In this document: one piece after another, positions 1 to 10,250 of the stretch
Layout of the letters: every line of letters starts with the position of its first letter
Numbering within the stretch: the stretch's first letter is position 1
Assembly: GCA_026168455.1 (NCBI GenBank)
Contig: CM047428.1
Span: forward strand, 1,740,887-1,804,886
Length of the DNA: 64,000 nt
Direction of reading: 5' to 3'
From: Theocolax elegans
Taxonomy: Eukaryota; Arthropoda; Insecta; Hymenoptera; Cerocephalidae
Program-made: the position numbers and the translations under genes
Notes under the pieces: model-generated
What the model was told of the DNA's origin: nothing
The model's database searches: none
The model's input: the letters and a program-made list of their open reading frames with translations, nothing else

Positions 1-572
1 TTGATAGGCCAATTACTTTGATCGTTCTCTTCCCGTTTTTTTTAAAATTATATATACGTTTGGATCGATATCGATCGACATATATGGTACGGGTGCTCGA
101 AAATACGGGAGAATCCCGAGTTTTGCATGAATTGATCGAGCTTCGAGAATGATTATTTGAAATTAAAGTAACTAATGCGAAGCACCGATTGCACCAAATG
201 CACTTAATGAAAAGGTATTATATTTAAGAGTTTCCGCAACGCCGTTGTTAGAATAACTGCAGTGCCGAGGGAATGAGTTGAACAACAATCGATACATACA
301 TTTACTTTTTGCGTTTCGATCTTGAAATAATGAAAATTTGTTTCTAGACGTAATGAAAAGAACTCGTTCGATCAAAGAGTGGCGAGTCTATATATACTTA
401 TGGTCGATCGAAAAAGATCGATAATCGATGAAAATACAAACTAGTGAAAAAAACCTAATATTTAGATCGAATTGATCTGAAAGATCGACATTCCCGCATC
501 GTTGGTAAAAAGTCGAATAGTCGTGAATACTTGAAATGCGTAAGATATAGAAAATGTAGTCTGGAAAAATAT
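1..572. repeat. Segmental duplication block a, copy 1
   Basis: This block is repeated almost base for base at 2223-2793 and, with a few indels, at about 4793-5338. It is AT-rich with many TCGATCGA-like runs. The copies diverge abruptly just after GAAAAATATG: copy 1 continues into unique DNA, while the other two continue into the CpG-rich block b. Short open frames starting MIERVLF or ending in RSIRSKY recur in the copies only because the DNA is duplicated, and indels break them. The block starts at the window edge, so its true left end is not visible. Confidence 0.85.
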
Positions 573-2222
573 GTTATAAAGTGCGTTCCACGAAACGGAC
601 AAAATATATAGAAATATGTATACCAATAGTGAAGTATTGTTTCTTGATTCCGATCTTTAAGGACATGTGAAAATGGTGTACGTATTCCGGAACAGTATAA
701 GTTATAAATAATATATAGAAATTTGATGTTTTTAATGTAAATCATATATAAAAATGTAGCATTTTTATACCTATTATATGTTTTATTAAAGCCTAACGAA
801 ATATGTTTAAATAGCTTGAACAAGGCTTTGGAAATAGTACATTTGTTACCATAGTCTTAAAAATTAGTACCTGTTGATCTTTTATTATGTTTTTGTTGAT
901 TAATATTTTTTACCTGCTTATATTTATTAATCTACATTTTTTTAAACTTATTTGAAATTTGATTTATTTTTTCAATTAAGAAAGACTTTAAGGTTTGTTG
1001 GATTATAATAATTTAACTGTATTTTCGACAATAGGGCACATTCCGCTATAGGTACTTTTACCTTAATACAGGTGGTTTTTACGCGGAAAAAAAACGTATA
1101 AGCTTATATGCCTCTGATTTACACCTATAATATTGTATTTTACCAAGGGTGTTCGACATTTTTTAATTTGTTTTTTTGATTATTACGAATGCGGTTTTGG
1201 ACGATTTTTCGGCATCAAAACCATATAGATTTGTGATATCGACCGAATTTTGTTTCCATAAAGAATAACGATGAACCTTATAAAGGCTTTTCCATCGATT
1301 ACGTTATACGAGAATCGCGGTTTCACAAATTACTTACATAATACTATATATATGCAGAATTCGGTTCTACTGTCAAAATCTACAAAAACTTTTTTAATCC
1401 TTGATAAAACTTGAAAAAAAAACTGCTATTTTCATATGACCCTACCCGAAAATAACGTCCCCTATTATAAAAAGAATCTAAACTTTATAATTTTTGGCTT
1501 AGTTATTATAGAGATCATCATTATTGTCAAAGTTTATAAAAAAAATTGTATAAAATGTTCTTTTGAACACAGAAATAACAAGCATTGAACAATTTTGACC
1601 AGTACTTATACGAAATAAAATTGATTACATGTTTTAAAACATTTTGATCTACGACCAGATGATAAATCTTTTCTTCGTCTATCCTCTTTTAATTATCATT
1701 CAGGTGCTACGATTTAATTTTACTTAATTATTAATTTTAAAATTCCCTCAATAATCTGCAATGTTAAAATTTGATTTAACGAAAATATATAAATAACGTG
1801 TATGATTAATTAATTCTAAATAACTCGAAATAGTTGAAGATGAAGTACGCTTGAATTAAAAATGAAAAGCCGTAAAACGAGCAGAAGATTTCGTAAACCA
1901 ATTAACACGTAAAAGAATAAATTAATCAACCAACTTCCAAGAGATAAGCTGTTTAAAAAAGAAAAAAAAATATATCCTAGAATCCTCTTTCTCTCGGTCG
2001 GTGAGAAATCTTGCGCAAACGTTATAAAGTCGAGATTGACGAGAAATAATAAGTTACCGCCAACCGAGAAGCGCTTCTGTTGCAGGAATTTTCCACCGAT
2101 AAGTGGAGGAGAGAAATGTTTTTTTTTTTCATTTTTACGAGCTAGCGATCTATCGATCGATTAAACTCATCCTCGAAAATATTCTTCAAGTGCCGATGAT
2201 CGATTTATTAAAAAGGAAATAA
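573..2222. other. AT-rich unique spacer, nothing recognised
   Basis: About 1.65 kb of AT-rich single-copy sequence lies between block a copies 1 and 2. I see no exon with splice signals, no RNA gene and no inverted repeat of note. The last 100 bases before 2223 contain GATCGATTTATT-type runs that lead directly into the repeated block. Confidence 0.6.
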
Positions 2223-2793
2223 TTGATAGGCCAATTACTTTGATCGTTCTCTTCCCGTTTTTTTAAAATTATATATACGTTTGGATCGATATCGATCGAC
2301 ATATATGGTACGGGTGCTCGAAAATACGGGAGAATCCCGAGTTTTGCATGAATTGATCGAGCTTCGAGAATGATTATTTGAAATTAAAGTAACTAATGCG
2401 AAGCACCGATTGCACCAAATGCACTTAATGAAAAGGTATTATATTTAAAGAGTTTCCGCAACGCCGTTGTTAGAATAACTGCAGTGCCGAGGGGAATGAT
2501 GTTGAACAACAATCGATACATACATTTACTTTTTGCGTTTCGATCTTGAAATAATGAAAATTTGTTTCTAGACGTAATGAAAAGAACTCGTTCGATCAAA
2601 GAGTGGCGAGTCTATATATACTTATGGTCGATCGAAAAAGATCGATAATCGATGAAAATACAAACTAGTGAAAAAAACCTAATATTTAGATCGAATTGAT
2701 CTGAAAGATCGACATTCCCGCATCGTTGGTAAAAAGTCGAATAGTCGTGAATACTTGAAATGCGTAAGATATAGAAAATGTAGTCTGGAAAAA

Positions 2794-3420
2794 TATGGTA
2801 TCGCGCGTGTATAGTCTTGCGAGGTTACGCGGGACATATACGTATAACGTGTATGTCGTGTGCTCGTTCGAGCCGGCCGCGCGTACCCAGAGCCAAACAT
2901 CGAAATATTTGAGTTGCTCGTCGGGGGCAAACACGCAAACGTAAACGTCCGCTCCGGTAGGGCCGTTTACTTTCCCGCGTCTCGTACGATGTGCCGAAGA
3001 AAAGGCTCGGAAGGCTACGGTACGCTAACCGTCGAGCAAATATTGACTGACCGAGGATATTGCTCCCGATGTGCTCGTCTCCCCTCTGTATATACGTTTG
3101 TTTATTTCAATACTCTCCCTCTCCCTCTTGCTCTCGCTATCGCTCCCTCTCTCTGTCTCTCGGTTGAAAAGGGAACGCGGACGAATCGAGGGTACTACTA
3201 CTACGGAAATGCATTCTCGAGTACGCCTATTTATATACCCCGAGCTCTCCATAGAGAGAAAGAGAACAACGACGAGCGATATATAGGTTCCTCGTCTCTC
3301 GAATCTCTCTAGAGACCGGACGATCGCTCTTCGACCCAGAGAAAGAGAGCTATGAGCTAATCTTAATCTTCTTTAGGGACCATCAATTTGTAATTGCCAC
3401 CTCGGGTTATTCATACTTTT
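2794..3420. other. CpG-rich block b, possible regulatory island
   Basis: This GC-rich stretch in an AT-rich setting is repeated at about 5339-5960. It contains GTAAACG and GCAAACA forkhead-like words, CCGGCCGCGCGTAC, and a CT-rich run near 3110-3160. A frame of 150 codons (2860-3312, plus strand) crosses it, but the second copy breaks that frame with indels and no domain is recognisable. I treat it as non-coding. It could equally be a promoter, an enhancer or a non-coding exon. Confidence 0.4.
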
Positions 3421-3454
3421 CGCTTCTTTACTTTTACCTTTCAATCGTTTATTT

Positions 3455-3515
3455 TTTACTTTCTTTTCTTTCTTTCTTTCCTTCTTTCCTTCTTTCCTTC
3501 TTCCTTCTTTTTTTT
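3455..3515. repeat. Short TTTC/TTCC repeat r, copy 1
   Basis: A short run of CTTTCCTT units sits at the start of the tRNA-like array. The equivalent position in unit 2 (about 6005-6060) has about six units, and in unit 3 (8591-8955) about 45. The three copies therefore show one octamer at three lengths. Confidence 0.85.
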
Positions 3516-3608
3516 TTTCCTTTTGCTCTTTTTGTTCTTACACTTGGAAGATTATCAACGATCAATGTTAATTCTATCGAATGTTCGAGCATTCATTTTC
3601 TTCAATCA

Positions 3609-3655
3609 TCGTGGACCGAGAATCGAACGTGGAACTTTCGAGGTAATGATAGAGT
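3609..3655 (-). pseudogene. tRNA-like module 1 (degenerate), unit 1
   Basis: Read on the minus strand, the B-box-like word CGTTCGATTCT matches 9 of 11 positions of GGTTCGANTCC. I find no convincing A box and no acceptor stem. It is included because it begins a same-strand series of five such modules about 115-155 bp apart. It could be chance similarity. Confidence 0.35.
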
Positions 3656-3730
3656 ACCTTTATTATATTATTCACAGTTATAAGAGTTTTAAGAGTCCTA
3701 ATAAATGGTTAAATAATGATTTCTCGAATC

Positions 3731-3800
3731 GACCAAAAACCAGGAATTGAACCGGACCTCCGTATTAGAAGTCCTCGATTTACCAATCATGCCAACCACC
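3731..3800 (-). pseudogene. tRNA-like module 2, Arg(TCT)-like relic, unit 1
   Basis: On the minus strand the A-box word TGGCATGATTGG (rc of about 3784-3795) matches 11 of 12 consensus positions, and GGTTCAATTCC (rc of 3743-3753) is B-box-like. The middle reads GACTTCTAATAC, which recalls the CTTCTAA anticodon loop of arginine TCT tRNAs, but the anticodon stem no longer pairs. In the unit 2 copy (6278-6347) the T stem still pairs over five positions. The acceptor stem is lost. This is a relic or SINE-type tRNA-derived sequence, not a functional tRNA. Confidence 0.55.
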
Positions 3801-3885
3801 TAATTCTATTAATCATAATATTAATCAATTATTAAATTATATACCTTGATACGCAATCAATAGGTAAATAATGATTTTTTAAATC

Positions 3886-3958
3886 ACTAGAGACCGGGAA
3901 TCGAACCTGGAGCGTTCCACTAATAATTCCATTATTTTACCGATTATGCCATCGCGTA
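3886..3958 (-). pseudogene. tRNA-like module 3, best A and B boxes, unit 1
   Basis: On the minus strand the A box TGGCATAATCGG (rc of 3940-3951) fits the consensus at 12 of 12 positions, and the B box GGTTCGATTCC (rc of 3897-3907) is perfect. The distance from the base equivalent to T8 to the one equivalent to T54 is 46, exactly that of a standard class I tRNA. The T stem pairs at four of five positions. Acceptor and anticodon stems do not pair, so charging is not expected, but pol III could still recognise the promoter. Identical copies lie at 6433-6505 and 9330-9403. Confidence 0.6.
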
Positions 3959-4028
3959 CGCCTTTCTAATATAGTATTTATGCACTATTAAAGATTCTAA
4001 TCATAATTAAATTGTGATTTTTAAATCT

Positions 4029-4096
4029 ACGAAAACCAGGAATCTAACCCAGAACCTCCACACTAAATGTCCATCATTTTATCAATTGAGCTTACC
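4029..4096 (-). pseudogene. tRNA-like module 4, unit 1
   Basis: Minus-strand reading gives an A-box-like AGCTCAATTGAT (rc of about 4081-4092) and a B-box-like GGTTAGATTCC (rc of 4039-4049, 10 of 11). The T stem CTGGG/CCTGG is partly intact. The rest is too diverged to assign an isotype. Confidence 0.5.
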
Positions 4097-4143
4097 TATT
4101 GATTCTATTATTATTATAGATGAAGGGTTAAACAATGATTTCT

Positions 4144-4216
4144 TAGATCATAATGGAATCGAACCCATGATTTCACAAGTTAGATTCCAAAAAAGAGGAC
4201 TAACCCAAAGTTATTG
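4144..4216 (-). pseudogene. tRNA-like module 5, unit 1
   Basis: Minus-strand B box GGTTCGATTCC (rc of 4154-4164) is perfect, and ATGG/CCAT can pair around it. The 5' half (GGTTAGTCC...) is only loosely A-box-like. No isotype can be assigned. Confidence 0.45.
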
Positions 4217-4792
4217 CCTTATATTAAAATTGAAAATCTAACTACCGACATCGATGATAGGTAGCTTTCGATTCGAATCTCTGTGCGAAGAATTAAAGAA
4301 TAGTTCAAGACGAGGAGGAACGAAGATAAGCCAAGTAGATTAGACGGGGCGAACGATTTTTTCTTTCCCCTGGATTTCTCTCTAACGAGGCAGCTTCTCC
4401 CTACTCTCATCCCCTCGCTCGCAGTCTCTCGAGAGCGTCACACCCCCCTGTTACCAATCTTCTGGACTCTTTTTTTCTCCTCCCCCCCCCTCCCTCCCTC
4501 TTTCTCTTTTTTTTCCTCTTTTTTGCGCTCGCGCTCTCTTGGCTTTGAAATTAACGCGACACACTTAGTTAGGGGATGGAGAGAGTGAGATAGATAGAGA
4601 GAAAGAGCTCTTGAACGCTCCAGAGCTCGTGTATAACGAGTCACTTTGGAAAAACTTCACCTCACCTTTAATCTCACCCAAGAACTTCCACTCCCCGGTT
4701 TCTCCCTCCTTTTTTTTTCTTTTTCGTTTCTATACCTTTTTATTCCGCGATATCACAACCCAAAAATGAAACACAGAGTTCCCCTCGTTTTT
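4217..4792. other. Block c, pyrimidine-rich, no gene seen
   Basis: Contains a conserved-looking AT/GC mixture (4217-4440), then long CT-rich tracts on the plus strand and a short GAGA run. It recurs at about 6767-7343 and 9666-10250. Open frames here are low-complexity K/R/E or S/F/L and shift between copies. Confidence 0.6.
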
Positions 4793-7343
4793 TTTTTAAA
4801 ATTATTCATACGTTGGATCGATATCGCTCGAATATATGGTACGGCCTCGCTACTCGAACAATACGGGAGAATCCGAGTTTTGCATTGAATTGATCGAGCT
4901 TCGAGGATCTGATTATTTGAAATTAAAGTACCTAATGCGACAGCACCGATTGCCACCAAATGCACTTAATGAAAAGGTATTATATTTAAGAGTTTCCGCC
5001 ACACGCCGTTGTTAGAATAACTGCAGTGGCCCGAGGGGAATGAAGTTGAACAACAATCGATACATACATTTACTTTTTGCGTTCGATCTTGAAATAATGA
5101 AAATTTGTTTCTAGACGTAAATGAAAAGAACTCGTTCGATCAAAGAGTGGCGAGTCTATATATACTTATGGTCGATCGAAAAAGAACGATAATCGATGAA
5201 AATACAAACTAGTGAAAAAACCTAATATTTAGATCGAATTGATCTGAAAGATCGACATTCCCGCATCGTTGGTAAAAAGTCGAATAGTCGTGAATACTTG
5301 AAATGCGTAAGATATAGAAAATGTAGTCTGGAAAAATATGGTATCGGGCGGGTATAGTCTGCGAGGTTACGCGGGACATATACGTATAAGTGTATGTCGT
5401 GTGCTCGTTCGAGCCGGCCGCGCGTACCCAGAGGCCAAACATCGAAATATTTGAGTTGCTCGCTCGGGGGCAAACACGCAAACGTAAACGTCCGCTCCGG
5501 TAGGGCCGTTTACTTTCCCGCGTCTCGTACCGATGTTGCCGAAGAAAAAGGCTCGGAAGGCTACGGTACGCTAACCGTCGAGCAAATATGACCTGACCGA
5601 GGATATTGCTCCCGATGTGCTCGTCTCCCCTCTGTATATACGTTTGTTTATTTCAATACTCTCCCTCTCCCTCTTGCTCTCGCTATCGCTCCCTCTCTCT
5701 GTCTCTCGGTTGAAAAGGGAACGCGGACGAATCGAGGGTACTACTACTACGGAAATGCATTCTCGAGTACGCCTATTTATATACCCCGAGCTCTCCATAG
5801 AGAGAAAGAGAACAACGACGAGCGATATATAGGTTCCTCGTCTCTCGAATCTCTCTAGAGACCGGACGATCGCTCTTCGACCCAGAGAAAGAGAGCTATG
5901 AGCTAATCTTAATCTTCTTTAGGGACCATCAATTTGTAATTGCCACCTCGGGTTATTCATACTTTTCGCTTCTTTACTTTTACCTTTCAATCGTTTATTT
6001 TTTACTTTCTTTCTTTCCTTCTTTCCTTCTTTCCTTCTTTCCTTCTTTCCTTCTTTTTTTTTTTCCTTTTGCTCTTTTTGTTCTTACACTTGGAAGATTA
6101 TCAACGATCAATGTTAATTCTATCGAATGTCGAGCATTCATTTTCTTCAATCATCGTGGACCGAGAATCGAACGTGGAACTTTCGAGTAATGATAGAGTA
6201 CCCTTTATTATATTATTCACAGTTAATAAGAGTTTTAAGAGTCCTAATAAATGGTTAAATAATGATTTCTCGAATCGACAAAAACCAGGAATTGAACCCG
6301 GGACCTCCGTATTAGAAGTCCTCGATTTACCAATCATGCCAACCACCTAATTCTATTAATCATAATATTAATCAATTATTAAATTATATACCTAGATACG
6401 CAATCAATAGGTAAATAATGATTTTTTAAATCACTAGAGACCGGGAATCGAACCTGGAGCGTTCCACTAATAATTCCATTATTTTACCGATTATGCCATC
6501 GCGTACGCCTTTCTAATATAGTATTTATGCCATATTAAAGATTCTAATCAATAATTGAATTGTGATTTTTTAAACTTACGAAAACCAGGAATCTAACCCA
6601 GAACCTCCACACTAAATGTCCATCATTTTATCAATTGAGCTTACCTATTGATTCTATTATTATTATAGATGAATGGTTAAAACAATGATTTCTTAGATCA
6701 TCAATGGAATCGAACCATGATTTCACAAGTTAGATTCCAAAAAGAGACTAACCCAAAGTTATTGCCTTATATTAAAATTGAAAAATCTAACTACCGACAT
6801 CGATGATAGGTAGCTTCGATTCGAATCTCTGTGCGAAGAAATAAAGAATAGTTCAAGACGAGGGAGGAACGAAGATAAGCCAAAGTAGATTAGACGGGCC
6901 GAACGATTTTTTCTTTCCCCTGGATTTCTCTCTAACGAGGCAGCTTCTCACCATCCTCATCCCCTCGCTCGCAGTCTCTCGAGAAGCGCACCACCCTGTT
7001 ACAATCTTCTGACTCTTTTTTTCTCCTCCCCCCCCTCCCTCCCTCTTTCTCTTTTTTTTCCTCTTTTTTGCGCTCGCGCTCTCTTGGCTTTGAAATTAAC
7101 GCGACACACTTAGTTAGGGGATGGAGGAGAGTGAGATAGATAGAGAGAAAGAGCTCTTGAACGCTCCAGAGCTCGTGTATAACGAGTCACTTTGGAAAAA
7201 CTTCACCTCACCTTTAATCTCACCCAAGAACTTCCACTCCCCGGTTTCTCCCTCCTTTTTTTTTTCTTTTTCGTTTCTATACCTTTTTATTCCGCGATAT
7301 CACAACCCAAAAATGAAACACAGAGTTCCCCTCTTTTTTTTTT
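4793..7343. repeat. Tandem duplication unit 2 (a-b-r-t-c)
   Basis: Second head-to-tail copy of the 2.55-kb unit, offset about 2540-2550 bp from unit 1. It contains block a (4793-5338), b (5339-5960), r (about 6005-6060), t (6151-6766) and c (6767-7343). Unlike unit 1, its block c runs into block d at 7344. Indels relative to unit 1 are frequent and short. Confidence 0.85.
6151..6766 (-). pseudogene. tRNA-like array, unit 2 (modules 1-5)
   Basis: Same five modules and order as unit 1, all reading on the minus strand: module 1 about 6151-6200, module 2 6278-6347 (B-like box at 6288-6298, five-pair T stem), module 3 6433-6505 (B box 6444-6454), module 4 6579-6645 (6588-6598) and module 5 6696-6766 (6706-6716). 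The B-box words are conserved between the units while the intervening bases carry indels. That could mean constraint on the boxes, or only recent duplication. Confidence 0.55.
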
Positions 7344-8249
7344 ATAAAATGTTGAGATAGAGGTAAGGTGTGCGCAACCGATGAAGGTTGAATGATTTTG
7401 GTAAATGAAGTTAACCGCGTTAAGTAGATGCGAGGTAATTAGTTGTCGGATGCTTTCTGGTATGTAGTAGAAATAACGAAAAAGGAAGAAACTCTGTTAA
7501 CTGACGGTTTCGGTTACCTGAGCGTAGATCGACCCCGATTAAGCTCACCAACGAGGGAGAGGTGAAAGCGCGAGAGGTAGAGAGAGGTAGAGAGAGATGG
7601 AGCAAGTCTGAGCTTTCATGGAAGAGTCGAGGCAGTAACAATCAGGTTTAATTAATAACCTGTAATCTCGGTGCCGCTGGGTTTTCCCCCTTCTGTAGGT
7701 GCCTCTAACGAATATATAGAGCCTCGACTCTTACTCCAGTTGGGGAAGGGGGGAGAAAAGACCCCTCGTTCCTAAGCTGATCCCTCGGCTGTGTATAAAC
7801 CTCGCTTTATCTTCCCCTTGCGCGCACGCTTGCTTTTCACACTTACGCTCTTCCTATCCCACCCCCCCTTCCCCAGCCCCACTAGGTCGTTGGTCTCGGT
7901 GATAATCTCTACTTTTTACCCGCCAACTCCATGCGTCTGGAAATTTTCAATTTCTTTCTTGCCACCAAGTCGTCTATGTGTGTATGTGCATGTGCATGTG
8001 TATGTGGATACGCAACTTATAGGAGTCAATAGATAAACGAATACGATGGACAATCAAATACCGGATATGTATTTCGAAAAGAGAGTATTAATTGACTTTT
8101 TGGAAGCGAACTTGTTACGGATTGATGATACACGAGAGTAGCTTTTTTCAGTCTTGTTATATGCATTTGTTTCTGTTTCTTATTATACTTAAATTTTATC
8201 TTTTTACCCGTACATTTCGAAGGTAAACAACGACAGAGGACGTGGGTTG

Positions 8250-8350
8250 TGTTTAGAGATTGGGAATCGAACCACGAACCTCCGATCTGCCCAATCCATT
8301 CTTCATTCGCTTCCACTTTAACTTGGAAGCTAATTGAACTACGGTGGAAT
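8250..8350 (-). pseudogene. tRNA-like module 6 in block d, copy 1
   Basis: On the minus strand GTAGTTCAATTAGC (rc of 8329-8342) is A-box-like and GGTTCGATTCC (rc of 8263-8273) is a perfect B box. The two are about 24 bp further apart than in class I tRNAs, so this would need a long variable arm or an intron, or the A box is coincidental. Copy 2 lies at 11152-11252. Confidence 0.45.
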
Positions 8351-8424
8351 TATATACCTATAGACGATGTGTCTATATATAGTATACAGACAAAATAATC
8401 GCCGGAAAGTAATCGTTTAATCGA

Positions 8425-8495
8425 TCGACAAAGATCGGGAATCGAACCCGGTATTCAACGAATTTTGGATAATACTAAACGATAAGACCGACTTA
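8425..8495 (-). pseudogene. tRNA-like module 7, Glu(TTC)-like relic, copy 1
   Basis: On the minus strand it begins CGGTCTTATCGTTTAGTATT, close to the D-arm style of glutamate/aspartate tRNAs, carries AAATTCGTT where a TTC anticodon would fall, and ends with a perfect B box GGTTCGATTCC (rc of 8438-8448) in a T stem with four pairs. Acceptor pairing is lost. Copy 2 lies at 11328-11400. Confidence 0.5.
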
Positions 8496-8590
8496 AGCAC
8501 TTCTATTCTATTCGGTAGAAATTGCGTGTTTCCTCGATAAGTAAGGAAAAGCAAATATACAATAGGTATAAGGAGAGGTATATACTTGGA

Positions 8591-8955
8591 TCTTTCCTTC
8601 TTTCCTTCTTTCCTTCTTTCCTTCTTTCCTTCTTTCCTTCTTTCCTTCTTTCCTTCTTTCCTTCTTTCCTTCTTTCCTTCTTTCCTTCTTTCCTTCTTTC
8701 CTTCTTTCCTTCTTTCCTTCTTTCCTTCTTTCCTTCTTTCCTTCTTTCCTTCTTTCCTTCTTTCCTTCTTTCCTTCTTTCCTTCTTTCCTTCTTTCCTTC
8801 TTTCCTTCTTTCCTTCTTTCCTTCTTTCCTTCTTTCCTTCTTTCCTTCTTTCCTTCTTTCCTTCTTTCCTTCTTTCCTTCTTTCCTTCTTTCCTTCTTTC
8901 CTTCTTTCCTTCTTTCCTTCTTTCCTTCTTTCCTTCTTTCCTTCTTTCCTTCTTT
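8591..8955. repeat. Expanded CTTTCCTT octamer array (about 45 units)
   Basis: Uninterrupted 8-bp units (alternating CTTT and CCTT) over about 360 bp. They read as repeated FFPSFLLS on the plus strand and KERRKEGK on the minus strand, which explains the long open frames here. It sits exactly where blocks d and t meet and is the expanded form of the short repeat r seen in units 1 and 2. The strand asymmetry (pure pyrimidine/purine with mirror-like parts) makes triplex or slippage structures likely. Confidence 0.95.
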
Positions 8956-10250
8956 TTTTTTTCCTTTTGTTCTTTTTTGTTCTTACACTGGAAGATTATC
9001 AACGATCAATGTTAATTCTATCGAATGTCGAGCATTCATTTTCTTCAATCATCGTGGACCGAGAATCGAACGTGGAACTTTCGAGTAATGATAGAGTACC
9101 CTTTATTATATTATTCACAGTTAATAAGAGTTTTAAGAGTCCTAATAAATGGTTAAATAATGATTTCTCGAATCGACAAAACCAGGAATTGAACCCGGGA
9201 CCTCCGTATTAGAAGTCCTCGATTTACCAATCATGCCAACCACCTAATTCTATTAATCATAATATTAATCAATTATTAAATTATATACCTAGATACGCAA
9301 TCAATAGGTAAATAATGATTTTTTAAATCACTAGAGACCGGGAATCGAACCTGGAGCGTTCCACTAATAATTCCATTATTTTACCGATTATGCCATCGCG
9401 TACGCCTTTCTAATATAGTATTTATGCACATATTAAAGATTCTTAATCAATAATTGAATTGTGATTTTTTAAATCTACGAAAACCAGGAATCTAACCCAG
9501 AACCTCCACACTAAATGTCCATCATTTTATCAATTGAGCTTACCTATTGATTCTATTATTATTATAGATGAATGGTTAAACAATGATTTCTTAGATCATC
9601 AATGGAATCGAACCCATGATTTCACAAGTTAGATTCCAAAAAAGAGACTAACCCAAAGTTATTGCCTTTATATTAAAATTGAAAAATCTAACTACCGACA
9701 TCGATGATAGGTAGCTTTCGATTCGAATCTCTGTGCGAAGAAATAAGAATAGTTCAAGGCGAGGAGGAACGAAGATAAGCCAAAGTAGATTAGACGGGCG
9801 AACAATTTTTTCTTTCCCCTGGATTTCTCTCTAACGAGGCAGCTTCTCCCATCCTCATCCCCTCGCTCGCAGTCTCTCGAGAGCGCACCACCCCTGTTAC
9901 AATCTTCTGACTCTTTTTTTCTCCTCCCCCCCCCCTCCCTCCCTCTTTCTCTTTTTTTTCCTCTTTTTTGCGCTCGCGCTCTCTTGGCTTTGAAATTAAC
10001 GCGACACACTTAGTTAGGGGATGGAGAGAGTGAGATAGATAGAGAGAAAGAGCTCTTGAACGCTCCAGAGCTCGTGTATAACGAGTCACTTTGGAAAAAC
10101 TTCACCTCACCTTTAATCTCACCCAAGAACTTCCACTCCCCGGTTTCTCCCTCCTTTCTTTTTTTTCTTTTTCGTTTCTAAACCTTTTTATTCCGCGATA
10201 TCAGAACCCAAAAATGAAACACAGAGTTCCCCTCTTTTTTTTTAATAAAA
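8956..10250. repeat. Tandem duplication unit 3 (t-c, lacks a and b)
   Basis: After the octamer array the sequence resumes the unit at GAAGATTATCAACGATC and continues through the tRNA-like array (9048-9665) and block c (9666-10250) before joining block d copy 2. Blocks a and b are absent, so the array was built by nested or unequal events rather than simple repeated copying. Confidence 0.85.
9048..9665 (-). pseudogene. tRNA-like array, unit 3 (modules 1-5)
   Basis: Modules on the minus strand: 1 at 9048-9092, 2 at 9176-9245 (B-like box 9185-9195), 3 at 9330-9403 (9341-9351), 4 at 9478-9545 (9487-9497) and 5 at 9594-9665 (9604-9614). Order, strand and spacing match units 1 and 2. Confidence 0.55.

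Larger units (their letters stand above)
2223..4792. repeat. Tandem duplication unit 1 (a-b-r-t-c)
   Basis: This unit of about 2.57 kb is followed head to tail by a second copy at 4793-7343. In order it holds block a (2223-2793), a CpG-rich block b (2794-3420), a TTTC/TTCC repeat r (about 3455-3515), an array t of tRNA-like modules (3606-4216), and block c with pyrimidine tracts (about 4217-4790). The junction to the next unit lies in a poly-T/poly-A stretch near 4790-4802, so recombination or slippage there is plausible. Copies differ mostly by single-base indels, which fits either age or imperfect long-read consensus. Confidence 0.85.
7344..8590. repeat. Duplicated block d, copy 1
   Basis: This 1.25-kb block recurs at 10251-11494 with very few differences. 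It contains an AT-homeodomain-like TTTAATTAATAACC near 7646-7661, GC-rich stretches, a CCCCTT/CCCC-rich part, TGTGTATGTGCATGTG near 7978-8003 and two tRNA-like modules at its right end. The second copy has GTAAGT where the first has GTAAAT in TTTTGGTAARTGAAG, so only copy 2 has a good splice-donor-like site. The composition looks like conserved regulatory DNA, but that is inference. Confidence 0.75.

Noticed and set aside
172..375. MIERVLFITSRNKFSLFQDR frame repeated at 2393-2599
   Set aside because: Repeated only because block a is duplicated; the reading frame shifts between copies after about 35 codons and the third copy does not keep it.
2860..3312. 150-codon plus-strand frame in block b (MLVRAGRAYPEP...)
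   Set aside because: The second copy at 5394 onward breaks the frame with several indels, composition changes to L/S-rich over the CT run, and no domain or splice signals are visible.
8508..9212. Long frames of repeated FFPSFLLS / KERRKEGK (up to 208 codons, both strands)
   Set aside because: Direct translation of the CTTTCCTT octamer array; the frames differ in length between duplicated units and have no other content.
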